Of a stretch of 6,935 bases of DNA, positions 1 through 6,567 are shown piece after piece; within the stretch, counting starts at the first letter, position 1, and each line of letters begins with the position of its first letter. Origin of the DNA: Deltaproteobacteria bacterium UBA5205 (GTDB lineage: Bacteria; Desulfobacterota; Syntrophorhabdia; Syntrophorhabdales; Syntrophorhabdaceae); contig DHVP01000038.1 in the NCBI GenBank assembly GCA_002412715.1, positions 1-6,935 on the forward strand, given 5' to 3'. A program made the translations under genes and the position numbers. The notes beneath the pieces were generated by a model. It made no database searches and was not told the origin of the DNA. It worked only from the letters and a program-made list of their open reading frames with translations.

Positions 1-532
1 TCTGGGACATCCGGGCCAGGGCATCGGTTATCTTGTCCATTCCGTATTTGTCGATCATGGAGGAGAGGCCTACCTCAACGCCTTCGGCTTCAAGGCCCTC
101 TTCTACTTCCTCCTCCCTCTCCTCATAGACCAGAACGTCATTGAGGCACCACTCGACACACATCGGCTTTTCGCGTGGCGGATCGTCCTCGCACATGTCG
201 CACTTCAGGGGAAGGCCCGAATCGGGTTCCTTGAATATGTCTCTGGAGGGACAGGTGGCCCTGCAGAAGGTACACTCATCGTATTCCTTGCCGTCGATGA
301 TATATTTGTCCCTGCCCATGCACTCCGCCGGGGTGTATTCGCCGGCGAATACAGGAAGCCATATGTCTTTCAGCGGGTCGCGGATTATCTGAATGCGGGA
401 CCTTGCCGGATTAATGCCGCTGTATCTCGGCGTTGAATGAAAGGCCGAGCAGACTATCTCGCATCCCCGGCAGCCGTTGCACTTGTCGGCATCAACCTTG
501 ATCGTCTTGATTTTCTTCTTAATCTTGGCCAT
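1..532 (-). CDS. bamC: BamC-like iron-sulfur subunit of class II benzoyl-CoA reductase (3' end off the window)
   Basis: Partial gene: the first 177 codons are present with no stop before the left edge. It begins MAKIKKKIKTIKVDADKC. The cysteines look like ligands for several [4Fe-4S] clusters: C18, C21, C24, C28 (CNGCRGCEIVC), then C71, C87, C90, C94 (CTFCRATCP), then C111, C114, C125 and C129. That is twelve cysteines, enough for three cubane clusters, which fits the BamC family. BamC docks on BamB and carries electrons to and from the tungsten subunit in the cytoplasm. An acidic stretch rich in Glu follows at about residues 137-154. The ATG at 532 lies inside the end of bamB, so the two genes overlap by 14 bases and are probably translationally coupled; GAGGG lies 10 bases upstream. 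The assignment rests on the cysteine pattern, recalled family sequence such as AGEYTPAECMGRDKY, and the bamB neighbour. An electron-transfer subunit of another AOR-type enzyme is the main alternative. Confidence 0.85.
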   Translation of the reverse strand, partial: MAKIKKKIKTIKVDADKCNGCRGCEIVCSAFHSTPRYSGINPARSRIQIIRDPLKDIWLPVFAGEYTPAECMGRDKYIIDGKEYDECTFCRATCPSRDIFKEPDSGLPLKCDMCEDDPPREKPMCVEWCLNDVLVYEEREEEVEEGLEAEGVEVGLSSMIDKYGMDKITDALARMSQ

Positions 533-2507
533 CTTTAATTATCCCTCTCTTTTCTAAGTCTTCGGCAACATAGTCCAGATCCAGTTCGTGCAGCCTCGCC
601 CTGGTCGGTACTCCATTCTGGTCCCAACCTTTGAATCTGTAATATGTAGACAGAAGGTTTTCTTCGAGTTCGGGGAACCGTCTCTTCCAGTGATCTTCAG
701 GCGGCTTCTCGTCGGCCCTTGTCATGCCTCTTCTATTGTTCAGTGCCCTGTGTAAATTGCGGCTCCTGTTTACTATCTTCTTCAAGCTGCCTTCGTCGAG
801 GTCGAGACCTGTAGCTGCCGAGATTATTTTCGGGTAATTATGTATGTGATAGGGCGGCTTCAGGCAGAACGATGACATCCCGGCGCACACACAGCAGGCG
901 TCATCGATATTGTGGAGCATCTCCATCCAATCGACGATCTCTGCAGATATTTCGGGTGTCGGGAAATAAGGTATCCCCTTCTCTCCCCGGGGCTCCCATT
1001 CCAGCAACCATTTTTTCCAACTTTCATCGGGAAGCTGCGGCCAGTCCTTGACAAAGGCCTCTCTCTGCTCCATGGTCGGGAAGGCTCCCTGGGGCCAGTT
1101 CCCCTCGATCTGGGTGATGCTGATCTTTTCGTTTGTTGAATACATGAGATAGTAAAGGGGATCCATCGTTCCCAGCTTGAGAGGAAGCTGCTCGTGCTTC
1201 TTGATCGTGTTGTGATCGAATGCCTCGGCACCGTTACCGATCAACCTGGCTGCCTGATAGACGCCATTGGCCAGAACATCTCCAATGCCTTCACGGTGGG
1301 CAACCCTGTCAAGGAGCCACAGGAATCTTCCCTCTTTATCGGTCGGACACGCCGGATACGTGGAAGTGCCCGCAAAATCCTTATCGGTGAGGATGCCGGC
1401 CTCCTGGAGCTCCACGGCAAAGGCCAGAATCTGCGGGGTCGAGAATGAATCGAATCCGTATTCGGTGGCGCGCTGCAGGGTCCTCCAGGCAAAATCCATG
1501 CTGTCCACGTAGGACGCCATCGCGTAGGTCAATTTTCCAAAACATTTGGCCATGTATCTCGGGGTTTCCTTGTAGGAGATCAATGCCCCGCAGTGCTGGG
1601 GACAGTTGAAACAGCTTATTAGCCGTTTAATGCCTTCCCGCTGCACTCTGGGCCATTCCTCGTCAATCTTCTCATCCCAGAAACCTCTTCTGCGCGTCCG
1701 GGCATTCCCCCACATAAAATTCTCGGTGTGCCATTTTTCGTCGGTATGCACCATCTCCTGCGGCGAGCCGATGCCGGACAGAATCGTCATGACGTCGGGG
1801 ATGGGATTTGCGTTGCGGAAATTTATATACTGCATCATGTCTTTCATTTCCTGCATAAACGCTTCGCCGTTGAAGAGATTGATATCCTTCGTACCCCGGA
1901 CCGCCACCGCTTTCAGTTTTTTATCGCCCATAACAGCGCCCCCGCCCAGACGGCTGGCGCTGGACCGACCCTGCTCGATGGAGGCGGTAAAGCACTTGTG
2001 CTCACCTGCCGGGCCGATAGCGGCCACCTGCGCATTCGGCTGGTTCAGCTCCCTGCGGATAAGGTCTTGAGTTTCAAGGGCCCCCCTGCCGACCAGATGA
2101 GAGGCATCACGAATCTCAACTTTGTCGTTGTTGATCCATAAATAAACCCACTTCGGGGACTTGTTATGGAAGATTACCTTGTCATAACCGGCGTACTTCA
2201 ACTCCGCCGACCAGAACCCCCCCATCATCGGATATGCCAGAAGGTCCGATTCGGGAGACATGAAGGTAACGACGCTCCGGTTTGCGCTGAAAGCCGGTGT
2301 GGCGTTGAGAATGCCGGAACTGAAAATCATCATGTTCTCGTCATCGAATGGTTTGACATCAGCAGGAACTCTGTCCCAGTGCAGCTTAACGCTGGTGCCC
2401 AGACCTCCCAGGTGGGTTTCCAGCAGTTTGGGATCCGTTTCCACCCGTTCGATGTTTCCTGTTGCCAGATCAATTTCTAAATTATACCCTGTCTCTCCAT
2501 ATCTCAT
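519..2507 (-). CDS. bamB: BamB-like tungsten-containing catalytic subunit of class II benzoyl-CoA reductase
   Basis: A 662-residue protein of the aldehyde:ferredoxin oxidoreductase superfamily, close to the usual BamB length. In this family the protein holds a tungsten bis-pyranopterin and one [4Fe-4S] cluster and reduces benzoyl-CoA to the cyclohexa-1,5-diene thioester without ATP. The cluster cysteines are visible as C299-x2-C302-x3-C306 (SCFNCPQHC), with C541 as the expected fourth ligand. From memory of the Geobacter metallireducens enzyme, the active-site positions Glu251, His260 and the tungsten-ligating Cys322 are all present at the same numbers here (QEM at 250-252, KWH at 258-260, KCF at 321-323). 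The N-terminal region, MRYGETGYNLEIDLATGNIE, also matches remembered BamB sequence. The ATG at 2507 is supported by AGGAG at 2515-2519 with a 7-base spacer. The gene heads an operon with bamC. A paralogue acting on a related aryl- or cyclohexenoyl-CoA cannot be excluded. Confidence 0.88.
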   Translation of the reverse strand: MRYGETGYNLEIDLATGNIERVETDPKLLETHLGGLGTSVKLHWDRVPADVKPFDDENMMIFSSGILNATPAFSANRSVVTFMSPESDLLAYPMMGGFWSAELKYAGYDKVIFHNKSPKWVYLWINNDKVEIRDASHLVGRGALETQDLIRRELNQPNAQVAAIGPAGEHKCFTASIEQGRSSASRLGGGAVMGDKKLKAVAVRGTKDINLFNGEAFMQEMKDMMQYINFRNANPIPDVMTILSGIGSPQEMVHTDEKWHTENFMWGNARTRRRGFWDEKIDEEWPRVQREGIKRLISCFNCPQHCGALISYKETPRYMAKCFGKLTYAMASYVDSMDFAWRTLQRATEYGFDSFSTPQILAFAVELQEAGILTDKDFAGTSTYPACPTDKEGRFLWLLDRVAHREGIGDVLANGVYQAARLIGNGAEAFDHNTIKKHEQLPLKLGTMDPLYYLMYSTNEKISITQIEGNWPQGAFPTMEQREAFVKDWPQLPDESWKKWLLEWEPRGEKGIPYFPTPEISAEIVDWMEMLHNIDDACCVCAGMSSFCLKPPYHIHNYPKIISAATGLDLDEGSLKKIVNRSRNLHRALNNRRGMTRADEKPPEDHWKRRFPELEENLLSTYYRFKGWDQNGVPTRARLHELDLDYVAEDLEKRGIIKDGQD

Positions 2508-2547
2508 TTTTTAGCTCCTACTCCTCTAATGTCTCCGCAGTCACGGC

Positions 2548-2575
2548 TTGACCGCTTCACGAACTTGTGTATTAT
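2548..2575 (+). promoter_or_regulatory. Opposing promoter P1 towards moeA
   Basis: The plus strand reads TTGACC (2548-2553), 16 bases, then TATTAT (2570-2575); each hexamer matches consensus at five of six positions. The -10 overlaps the minus-strand bamB -10 almost completely because TATTATA is nearly self-complementary. Transcription would start near 2582 and run through the 2641-2665 inverted repeat into moeA. It may be a by-product of -10 symmetry rather than a functional moeA promoter. Confidence 0.45.
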
Positions 2576-2586
2576 ATCACAAGCTC
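2561..2586. promoter_or_regulatory. Palindromic operator over the bamB promoter -10
   Basis: The arms CTTGTG (2564-2569) and CACAAG (2578-2583) are perfect inverted repeats separated by 8 bases. They extend to 9-base arms, GAACTTGTG and CACAAGCTC, with one mismatch. The dyad is centred at 2573/2574, inside the bamB -10 and near its predicted start site. It can also be read as TGTGA-N6-ACACA, resembling a CRP/FNR-family site. Its position predicts occlusion of RNA polymerase. The binding protein is not encoded in this window. Confidence 0.65.
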
Positions 2587-2598
2587 TTGCTGTGTCAA
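2571..2598 (-). promoter_or_regulatory. Consensus sigma70-type promoter for bamB-bamC
   Basis: On the minus strand a perfect -35 hexamer TTGACA (2598-2593) is followed, after 16 bases, by a perfect -10 hexamer TATAAT (2576-2571) carrying an extended -10 TG (TGATATAAT). Transcription should start near 2564, giving a leader of about 57 bases to the bamB ATG. A promoter this close to consensus usually needs a repressor to be controlled, and a palindrome lies directly on the -10. Confidence 0.85.
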
Positions 2599-2640
2599 GG
2601 AAAAAAGGTACCTGTAATTACCAATACACACCAGCCAGTA

Positions 2641-2665
2641 TCAATAGTCTACATAAGACTATGGA
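2641..2665. repeat. Inverted repeat upstream of moeA (possible operator or RNA hairpin)
   Basis: ATAGTCT (2644-2650) and AGACTAT (2656-2662) are perfect 7-base inverted arms around a 5-base centre, ACATA. They extend to 10-base arms with one mismatch. The right arm overlaps the start of the -35 of the nearer moeA promoter, so a dimeric regulator could bind here. In a transcript from the upstream promoter it would form a hairpin with no U-tract, so it is not an ordinary terminator. Confidence 0.55.
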
Positions 2666-2690
2666 CAATGCCTGCCAAATCCAATATGAT
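2662..2690 (+). promoter_or_regulatory. Promoter P2 for moeA
   Basis: TGGACA (2662-2667) and TATGAT (2685-2690) are separated by the optimal 17 bases, and each matches the sigma70 consensus at five of six positions. The predicted start near 2697 leaves a leader of about 30 bases to the ATG at 2728. The same start would leave only about 7 bases before the ATG at 2704, which argues for the later start codon. Confidence 0.6.
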
Positions 2691-2727
2691 ATAGCCGATT
2701 TTTATGTCAGTTTCAGGAAGTACACAT

Positions 2728-3966
2728 ATGAAAGATAGAGATTTAACAGTATCGATGGAACAAGCACTAAGGATCGTTCTTGAATCTGTCAGCCCTCTAG
2801 GTTCTGAAAATGTCTCCATCCTGGAGGCATCAGGCCGTGTTTTGTACGATGATATCGTAGCGGATACGATGGTGCCTCCAGCGGATGATTCAGCGATGGA
2901 CGGCTTTGCGCTGATCGCGGAAGATACCTCCCGTGCGTCACGAGATAACCCGGTGGCGCTTCGCATTGCGGGGGAAGTACAGGCCGGCGGATCGATTGCC
3001 GGCAACGAGGTCTCGAGAGGGACAGCCGTCAGAATAATGACCGGAGCTCCCGTACCGACCGGCGCTGATGCGGTAATCCCCATCGAAGATACAGAAGAAG
3101 AGCGCGGCCAGGTTAAAGTGTTTCGCGAGGTGCCTCAATTTGAGAACTTCAGGTTCGCAGGCGAGAGTATCAAGAAAGGAAATACTGTCCTTTACAGGGG
3201 GGACCGCCTCAGTTCCGCCGATGTAGGCATCCTGGCATCGTTGAACCGTCAAACGGTGAGGGTATACAAGCAGCCGACCGTTGCAATCATCTCGACAGGT
3301 AACGAACTGGCCGATATAGGGGAAGAGATCAAGAATGGCCGGATCAGAAATGTAAACGCCTATACCCTGTACTCTGAAATAAAAAAATATAGCGCCCTGC
3401 CTGAATATCTGGGAATCGTCAGGGACACGGTGGAGGATACGCGGGAGATATTTTCAAGAGCTCTGAAGTGCGATGTCGTGATATCAACGGGCGGTGTGTC
3501 GATGGGAAAATACGATTTTGTTAAAGACATTTGCCCTGATCTCGGCATTGACATAAAGTTTGGATGGGTCAGGGTCAAGCCGGGCAGACCGTGCACGTTT
3601 GGGACGAAGGGCAGGAAACTGGTTTTTGGCTTGCCGGGAAATCCTGTCTCCACTCTTACGTCTTTCATTCAATTTGTGAGGCCGGCGCTCCTCAGGTTGA
3701 TGGGTGCAAGCAGGATCGCCAAACCGGTAGTCAGCGCACTGCTTGAAGAGAACCTCAAGAAACCGGCCGGAAAAGCACATCTCCTGCGGGGACATTTCAG
3801 GATAGAGAACAACGATTTTCGCGTCTCAACAACGGGTAACCAGAAATCATCGGTGCTTCTTTCGATGAGCAACGCGAATTGTCTTATAATACTCCCGGAA
3901 AATACCACCGAAGTAAAAGCGGGAGAGCGGGTTGCAATCCAGTTGATCGATCATGATGAGACGTGA
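2728..3966 (+). CDS. moeA: Canonical molybdopterin molybdotransferase MoeA
   Basis: A 412-residue protein that in its family catalyses the last step of molybdenum or tungsten cofactor synthesis: adenylyl-pyranopterin is hydrolysed and molybdate or tungstate inserted, in the cytoplasm. All MoeA signatures are intact: PPADDSAMDGF at 50-60, with the conserved Asp58; TGAPVPTGADAVIP at 105-118; the MoCF-type domain from about 184 to 325 with STGNEL (189-194), STGGVSMG (253-260) and GLPGNPVS (301-308); and a C-terminal domain from about 330. The usual TGDE is TGNE here, but the Glu is kept. I chose the ATG at 2728 because AGGAAG (2715-2720) sits 7 bases upstream; the in-frame ATG at 2704 has no ribosome-binding site and would lie almost at the predicted transcript start. 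The gene is divergent from bamBC. Whether it prefers Mo or W cannot be read from sequence. Confidence 0.93.
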   Translation: MKDRDLTVSMEQALRIVLESVSPLGSENVSILEASGRVLYDDIVADTMVPPADDSAMDGFALIAEDTSRASRDNPVALRIAGEVQAGGSIAGNEVSRGTAVRIMTGAPVPTGADAVIPIEDTEEERGQVKVFREVPQFENFRFAGESIKKGNTVLYRGDRLSSADVGILASLNRQTVRVYKQPTVAIISTGNELADIGEEIKNGRIRNVNAYTLYSEIKKYSALPEYLGIVRDTVEDTREIFSRALKCDVVISTGGVSMGKYDFVKDICPDLGIDIKFGWVRVKPGRPCTFGTKGRKLVFGLPGNPVSTLTSFIQFVRPALLRLMGASRIAKPVVSALLEENLKKPAGKAHLLRGHFRIENNDFRVSTTGNQKSSVLLSMSNANCLIILPENTTEVKAGERVAIQLIDHDET

Positions 3967-5078
3967 GTCTTTTCTGCCCGACCTTTGTCTTTCAACCTGT
4001 CCAGGTGCCTTAATCTGGGAATAATCTCCCTGTGCACATCGCAAACAACGGATTTCCCCAGGGTGGAGTCGGTGAAGATCCGCTTATCGTTCGGGCATCC
4101 GGCGTGACAGGCGGTTCGTGACTCGCATTCCTTGCATTCATCGGGCAGGTCCGGCCTTCTGATATCGTAATGGAAATCGTAACATTGTATTTTGCTCAGC
4201 GGATTCGGGTCAAATATCGTCCCCGATTTGAACGTATGGTTTCTGATACACGGCCCGATCGTCCCGTCGGGAAATACCGTGGCGATCCTCTTGCCGCAGG
4301 GATAGGGAGACGCCTCTTCAGTCCAGGAGGGGATCAGAAAATCAAGGAGGAACGTGGTGTCAACATCATATCCCCTGGTCACATAGTCCTCGAGCAGATC
4401 GCAGAGTCCGTGATATTTCGCCAGCAATCTCTTCTTGTATCGCGGATCCATCCCCCTGTACAGGTTCCTGTAGTATCGCAGGTGATATCCGTTTTCGATC
4501 CCGAATCTCGTTATATCTAGAACCCTTTCCAGGTTGTAGTCGTCGAGGGTGGCCAGAATCGTCTGATTGATCACGTTTGACCTTTCACCGATTATCTTCA
4601 TACTTCTTGCCAGCTCTTCGATGGGAATGTCCGTTACGTTCGTTGAGATCCACTGAATATCCGCAAGGTCATCCCAATTTATGGAATCTATAAGGTCGGC
4701 ATTTGTACAGACATTGCCCTGCATGCCGTCGGTATTTCTGTAGACGGAATCCATCACCTTCCTGATCCTGTCCGTCCTCAACAGCGGCTCCCCTCCGAGA
4801 AAAACAACGACGTTCACCTTGATCCGGTTAACCTTCCAGACCTCCGGGATCCATTCGAGAAGTCTGGAAAAGGTACTCTCATCCATTTCCACGGCGTTGT
4901 CATAGCCGACTTGATTGAAAGCATAGCAATACTCGCACGTTCTCGTACACCTGTAGGACAAAAATAGGAGGAACCAGAAGAAAGGGAATTTCTCCCAACC
5001 GTCTTTCCCCTGCATTCTGTCGTTTTCGAGGGAATACATTCTTTGCAATTGTTTATTGCGCTCGGTCAGCTGTCTCAC
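3951..5078 (-). CDS. Radical SAM protein with C-terminal SPASM domain, substrate unknown
   Basis: A 375-residue enzyme with radical SAM motif C44-x3-C48-x2-C51 (CTRTCEYC) and the SAM-binding GGEPLL at 95-100. The C-terminal part carries a full SPASM signature: C261, then G272-x4-C277, then C315-x2-C318-x5-C324-x3-C328, then C346. This predicts two auxiliary [4Fe-4S] clusters as in the peptide- and protein-modifying enzymes (anaerobic sulfatase maturases, RiPP maturases). It is not MoaA: the SPASM cysteines replace the MoaA cluster and there is no Gly-Gly tail. No sulfatase or evident precursor peptide lies alongside. Translation starts at a GTG (5078) with an in-frame stop just upstream. GAGAGG is 11 bases away, a weak fit, so the ATGs at 5039 or 5015 are possible. 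Its 3' end overlaps the moeA 3' end by 16 bases. Class confidence is high; function is unknown, and a maturation role for a local metalloenzyme is only inference. Confidence 0.9.
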   Translation of the reverse strand: MRQLTERNKQLQRMYSLENDRMQGKDGWEKFPFFWFLLFLSYRCTRTCEYCYAFNQVGYDNAVEMDESTFSRLLEWIPEVWKVNRIKVNVVVFLGGEPLLRTDRIRKVMDSVYRNTDGMQGNVCTNADLIDSINWDDLADIQWISTNVTDIPIEELARSMKIIGERSNVINQTILATLDDYNLERVLDITRFGIENGYHLRYYRNLYRGMDPRYKKRLLAKYHGLCDLLEDYVTRGYDVDTTFLLDFLIPSWTEEASPYPCGKRIATVFPDGTIGPCIRNHTFKSGTIFDPNPLSKIQCYDFHYDIRRPDLPDECKECESRTACHAGCPNDKRIFTDSTLGKSVVCDVHREIIPRLRHLDRLKDKGRAEKTHVSS

Positions 5079-5088
5079 GATTCCGTTG

Positions 5089-5190
5089 GCCTCTCAGTGC
5101 TGTTCCCGTTCAGCGATCGGGTACCCTTCCGTCCAGATATATATAGGAGAAACATCAAAAGAAGTCAACCGCCTTTCTTTGCCTCTCAGT
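5089..5190. repeat. Pair of 10-base direct repeats flanking the radical SAM promoter
   Basis: GCCTCTCAGT occurs at 5089-5098 and again at 5181-5190, 92 bases apart, one on each side of the predicted promoter. On the minus strand it reads ACTGAGAGGC, and the gene-proximal copy supplies the only ribosome-binding-like GAGAGG before the GTG at 5078. This may be a pair of protein-binding sites or chance. Confidence 0.3.
5140..5168 (-). promoter_or_regulatory. Promoter for the radical SAM gene
   Basis: On the minus strand TTGACT (5168-5163, five of six to consensus), 17 bases, then TATATA (5145-5140, four of six). The predicted start near 5133 gives a leader of about 55 bases before the GTG at 5078. 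This suggests the gene can be expressed independently of the upstream moeA-like gene, which ends 213 bases before it. Confidence 0.5.
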
Positions 5191-5291
5191 TCCTATTATA
5201 GACTATTTGGTATTCCTGTTGATGTTTGTTCCAGGTATGATGGGCCGGACATGTGACGTGACAGATGGCTTTTTGGATGTCCTGCTGAAAT

Positions 5292-6512
5292 CTACGTCAA
5301 CAGCTGAACGGAAATCACGGATCCTTCCGGGAGGCTGTCATGCCCTTCAGGTATTGCTGCAATTGCATCAGCCTCTGCTATAGAACCCAATCGACTGCGT
5401 TTTTTCATCGGATAGAAGACCGGTAATTCATCACCATACGTCAGGGTCCCGAAGAAAAAGTCAGTCCAATCGGCCTTGCCGTCAACGATCTCCGAACCCA
5501 GCCTGGCATTGATCCTGGGCAGGTCAAAACTCTTATGACCCGAAAGGGCCATGAGACCCGGCAGGGCGATCTCAAGAAAACCCATCAAGTTGGATGGCGG
5601 TCCGCCGGGCAGGATGAATACGGGCTTTTTATCCAGAATGCCAAAGCCCACGGCCTTCCCCGGCCCTATGCGAATCCGATGAAAAATCTTTCTCCAACCA
5701 AGTCCTTCAAGGACGCCGGAGACCATATCGCGGTCGCCCGTCCAGGCCCCTCCGCTTGTGATCATGACATCCGTCTCGGCGGACATCTTCCCAAAGGTCG
5801 CAGAAATAGCGTCGTAATCGTCCTTTACGATTGCCATGCGGGATTCCAGTGCGTACCTTTCGCACCAGGACGCCAGGGTTATAATATTACTCGCGTAGAG
5901 CCTGCCCTCCGTCAAGGGTGTGCCGGGCTCGACGATCTCGTCACCGGTTCCCACAATGCCTACTCTGGGCCGTCCGATAACAGGGATCATGCTGTGTCCT
6001 GCCGCGGCGAGAAGACCCGCCATGGCAGGCGATATTCGTCTGCCCGATTCGAGGACACGCTGTCCGGAATGTACATCACTTCCGCCCGGTAATACATTCC
6101 TGCCGGGTTCCGTAGGCGCTGCCTCCACGAAAATGTCATCGCCTTCGCGATACGTAAACTCTTCAGCCACCACGGCGTCGGCACCCCCCGGGATACTGGC
6201 CCCCGTCAACACTCTTACGGTCGCCCCCGGCTCGAGGTTGATATCCATTATCCCTCCCGCCGCTGCAGAACCTATCAGACGCAGTCGCACAGGGCTGTCG
6301 GGTGTGGCATCCTCCACCTCACGGTACACAACCGCGTACCCATCTTTCCGGGAAACATCCACCAATGGCGAATCAACGACAGCATTCAGATCCAACGCCG
6401 CCACGCGGTCAACGCTGTCGACGAGTGCAACGTTTTCAGCGGGCAAAGGTTCTATAGCTTCCAGCGTCAACCGCAAAGCTTCTTTCAGCCCGAGCGCAAT
6501 CTTACCCCTCAT
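5292..6512 (-). CDS. Divergent MoeA-like molybdopterin metal-insertase paralogue
   Basis: A 406-residue protein with the full MoeA domain order but altered signature loops. The family SAMDGYA motif is VSRKDGYAV (53-61), keeping Asp57. TGASIPGGADAVVAEE (103-118) keeps the second conserved Asp. GTGDEI (188-193) keeps the Glu. GGVSxG is GGAWTG (254-259), and GLPGNPVS is ILPGGPPS (300-307). The fold and catalytic acids are therefore retained, while residues around the pyranopterin and oxyanion site differ from the canonical MoeA encoded at 2728-3966. The family inserts molybdate or tungstate into adenylyl-pyranopterin; specialization for tungstate, or for one client enzyme, is inference. The ATG at 6512 is supported by GAGG at 6518-6521 with a 5-base spacer. 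The small gene ending at 6568 lies 55 bases upstream on the same strand, so the two are probably cotranscribed from the promoter at 6841-6870. No terminator is evident after the stop. Confidence 0.88.
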   Translation of the reverse strand: MRGKIALGLKEALRLTLEAIEPLPAENVALVDSVDRVAALDLNAVVDSPLVDVSRKDGYAVVYREVEDATPDSPVRLRLIGSAAAGGIMDINLEPGATVRVLTGASIPGGADAVVAEEFTYREGDDIFVEAAPTEPGRNVLPGGSDVHSGQRVLESGRRISPAMAGLLAAAGHSMIPVIGRPRVGIVGTGDEIVEPGTPLTEGRLYASNIITLASWCERYALESRMAIVKDDYDAISATFGKMSAETDVMITSGGAWTGDRDMVSGVLEGLGWRKIFHRIRIGPGKAVGFGILDKKPVFILPGGPPSNLMGFLEIALPGLMALSGHKSFDLPRINARLGSEIVDGKADWTDFFFGTLTYGDELPVFYPMKKRSRLGSIAEADAIAAIPEGHDSLPEGSVISVQLLT

Positions 6513-6567
6513 CGAAACCTCATGTTAAAAGATGTACACAGCATCCGCCAGACCGGCGACCCCCGAC

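Noticed and set aside
141..392. 83-codon plus-strand ORF
   Set aside because: It lies entirely antisense to the well-supported bamC reading frame, with low-complexity content and no recognisable family.
1606..2141. Two long plus-strand ORFs (154 and 137 codons)
   Set aside because: Both are antisense to bamB, where the minus frame carries intact cluster and active-site motifs.
2529..2738. 69-codon plus-strand ORF in the divergent intergenic region
   Set aside because: It spans both predicted promoters and both inverted repeats and has no homology I recognise; this region reads as control DNA.
5199..5207. TAGACTATT resembling the arm of the moeA inverted repeat
   Set aside because: Only one arm matches and the partner half-site is poor; a 9-base match between two regions of about 200 bases is expected by chance fairly often.
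5056..5256. 66-codon plus-strand ORF between the radical SAM and moeA-like genes
   Set aside because: It overlaps the radical SAM start and its promoter, and the product has no recognisable features.
5920..6528. 202-codon plus-strand ORF
   Set aside because: Antisense shadow of the moeA-like gene, rich in Ser, Thr, Pro and Ala as expected from the complementary frame of a GC-rich gene; no domain seen.
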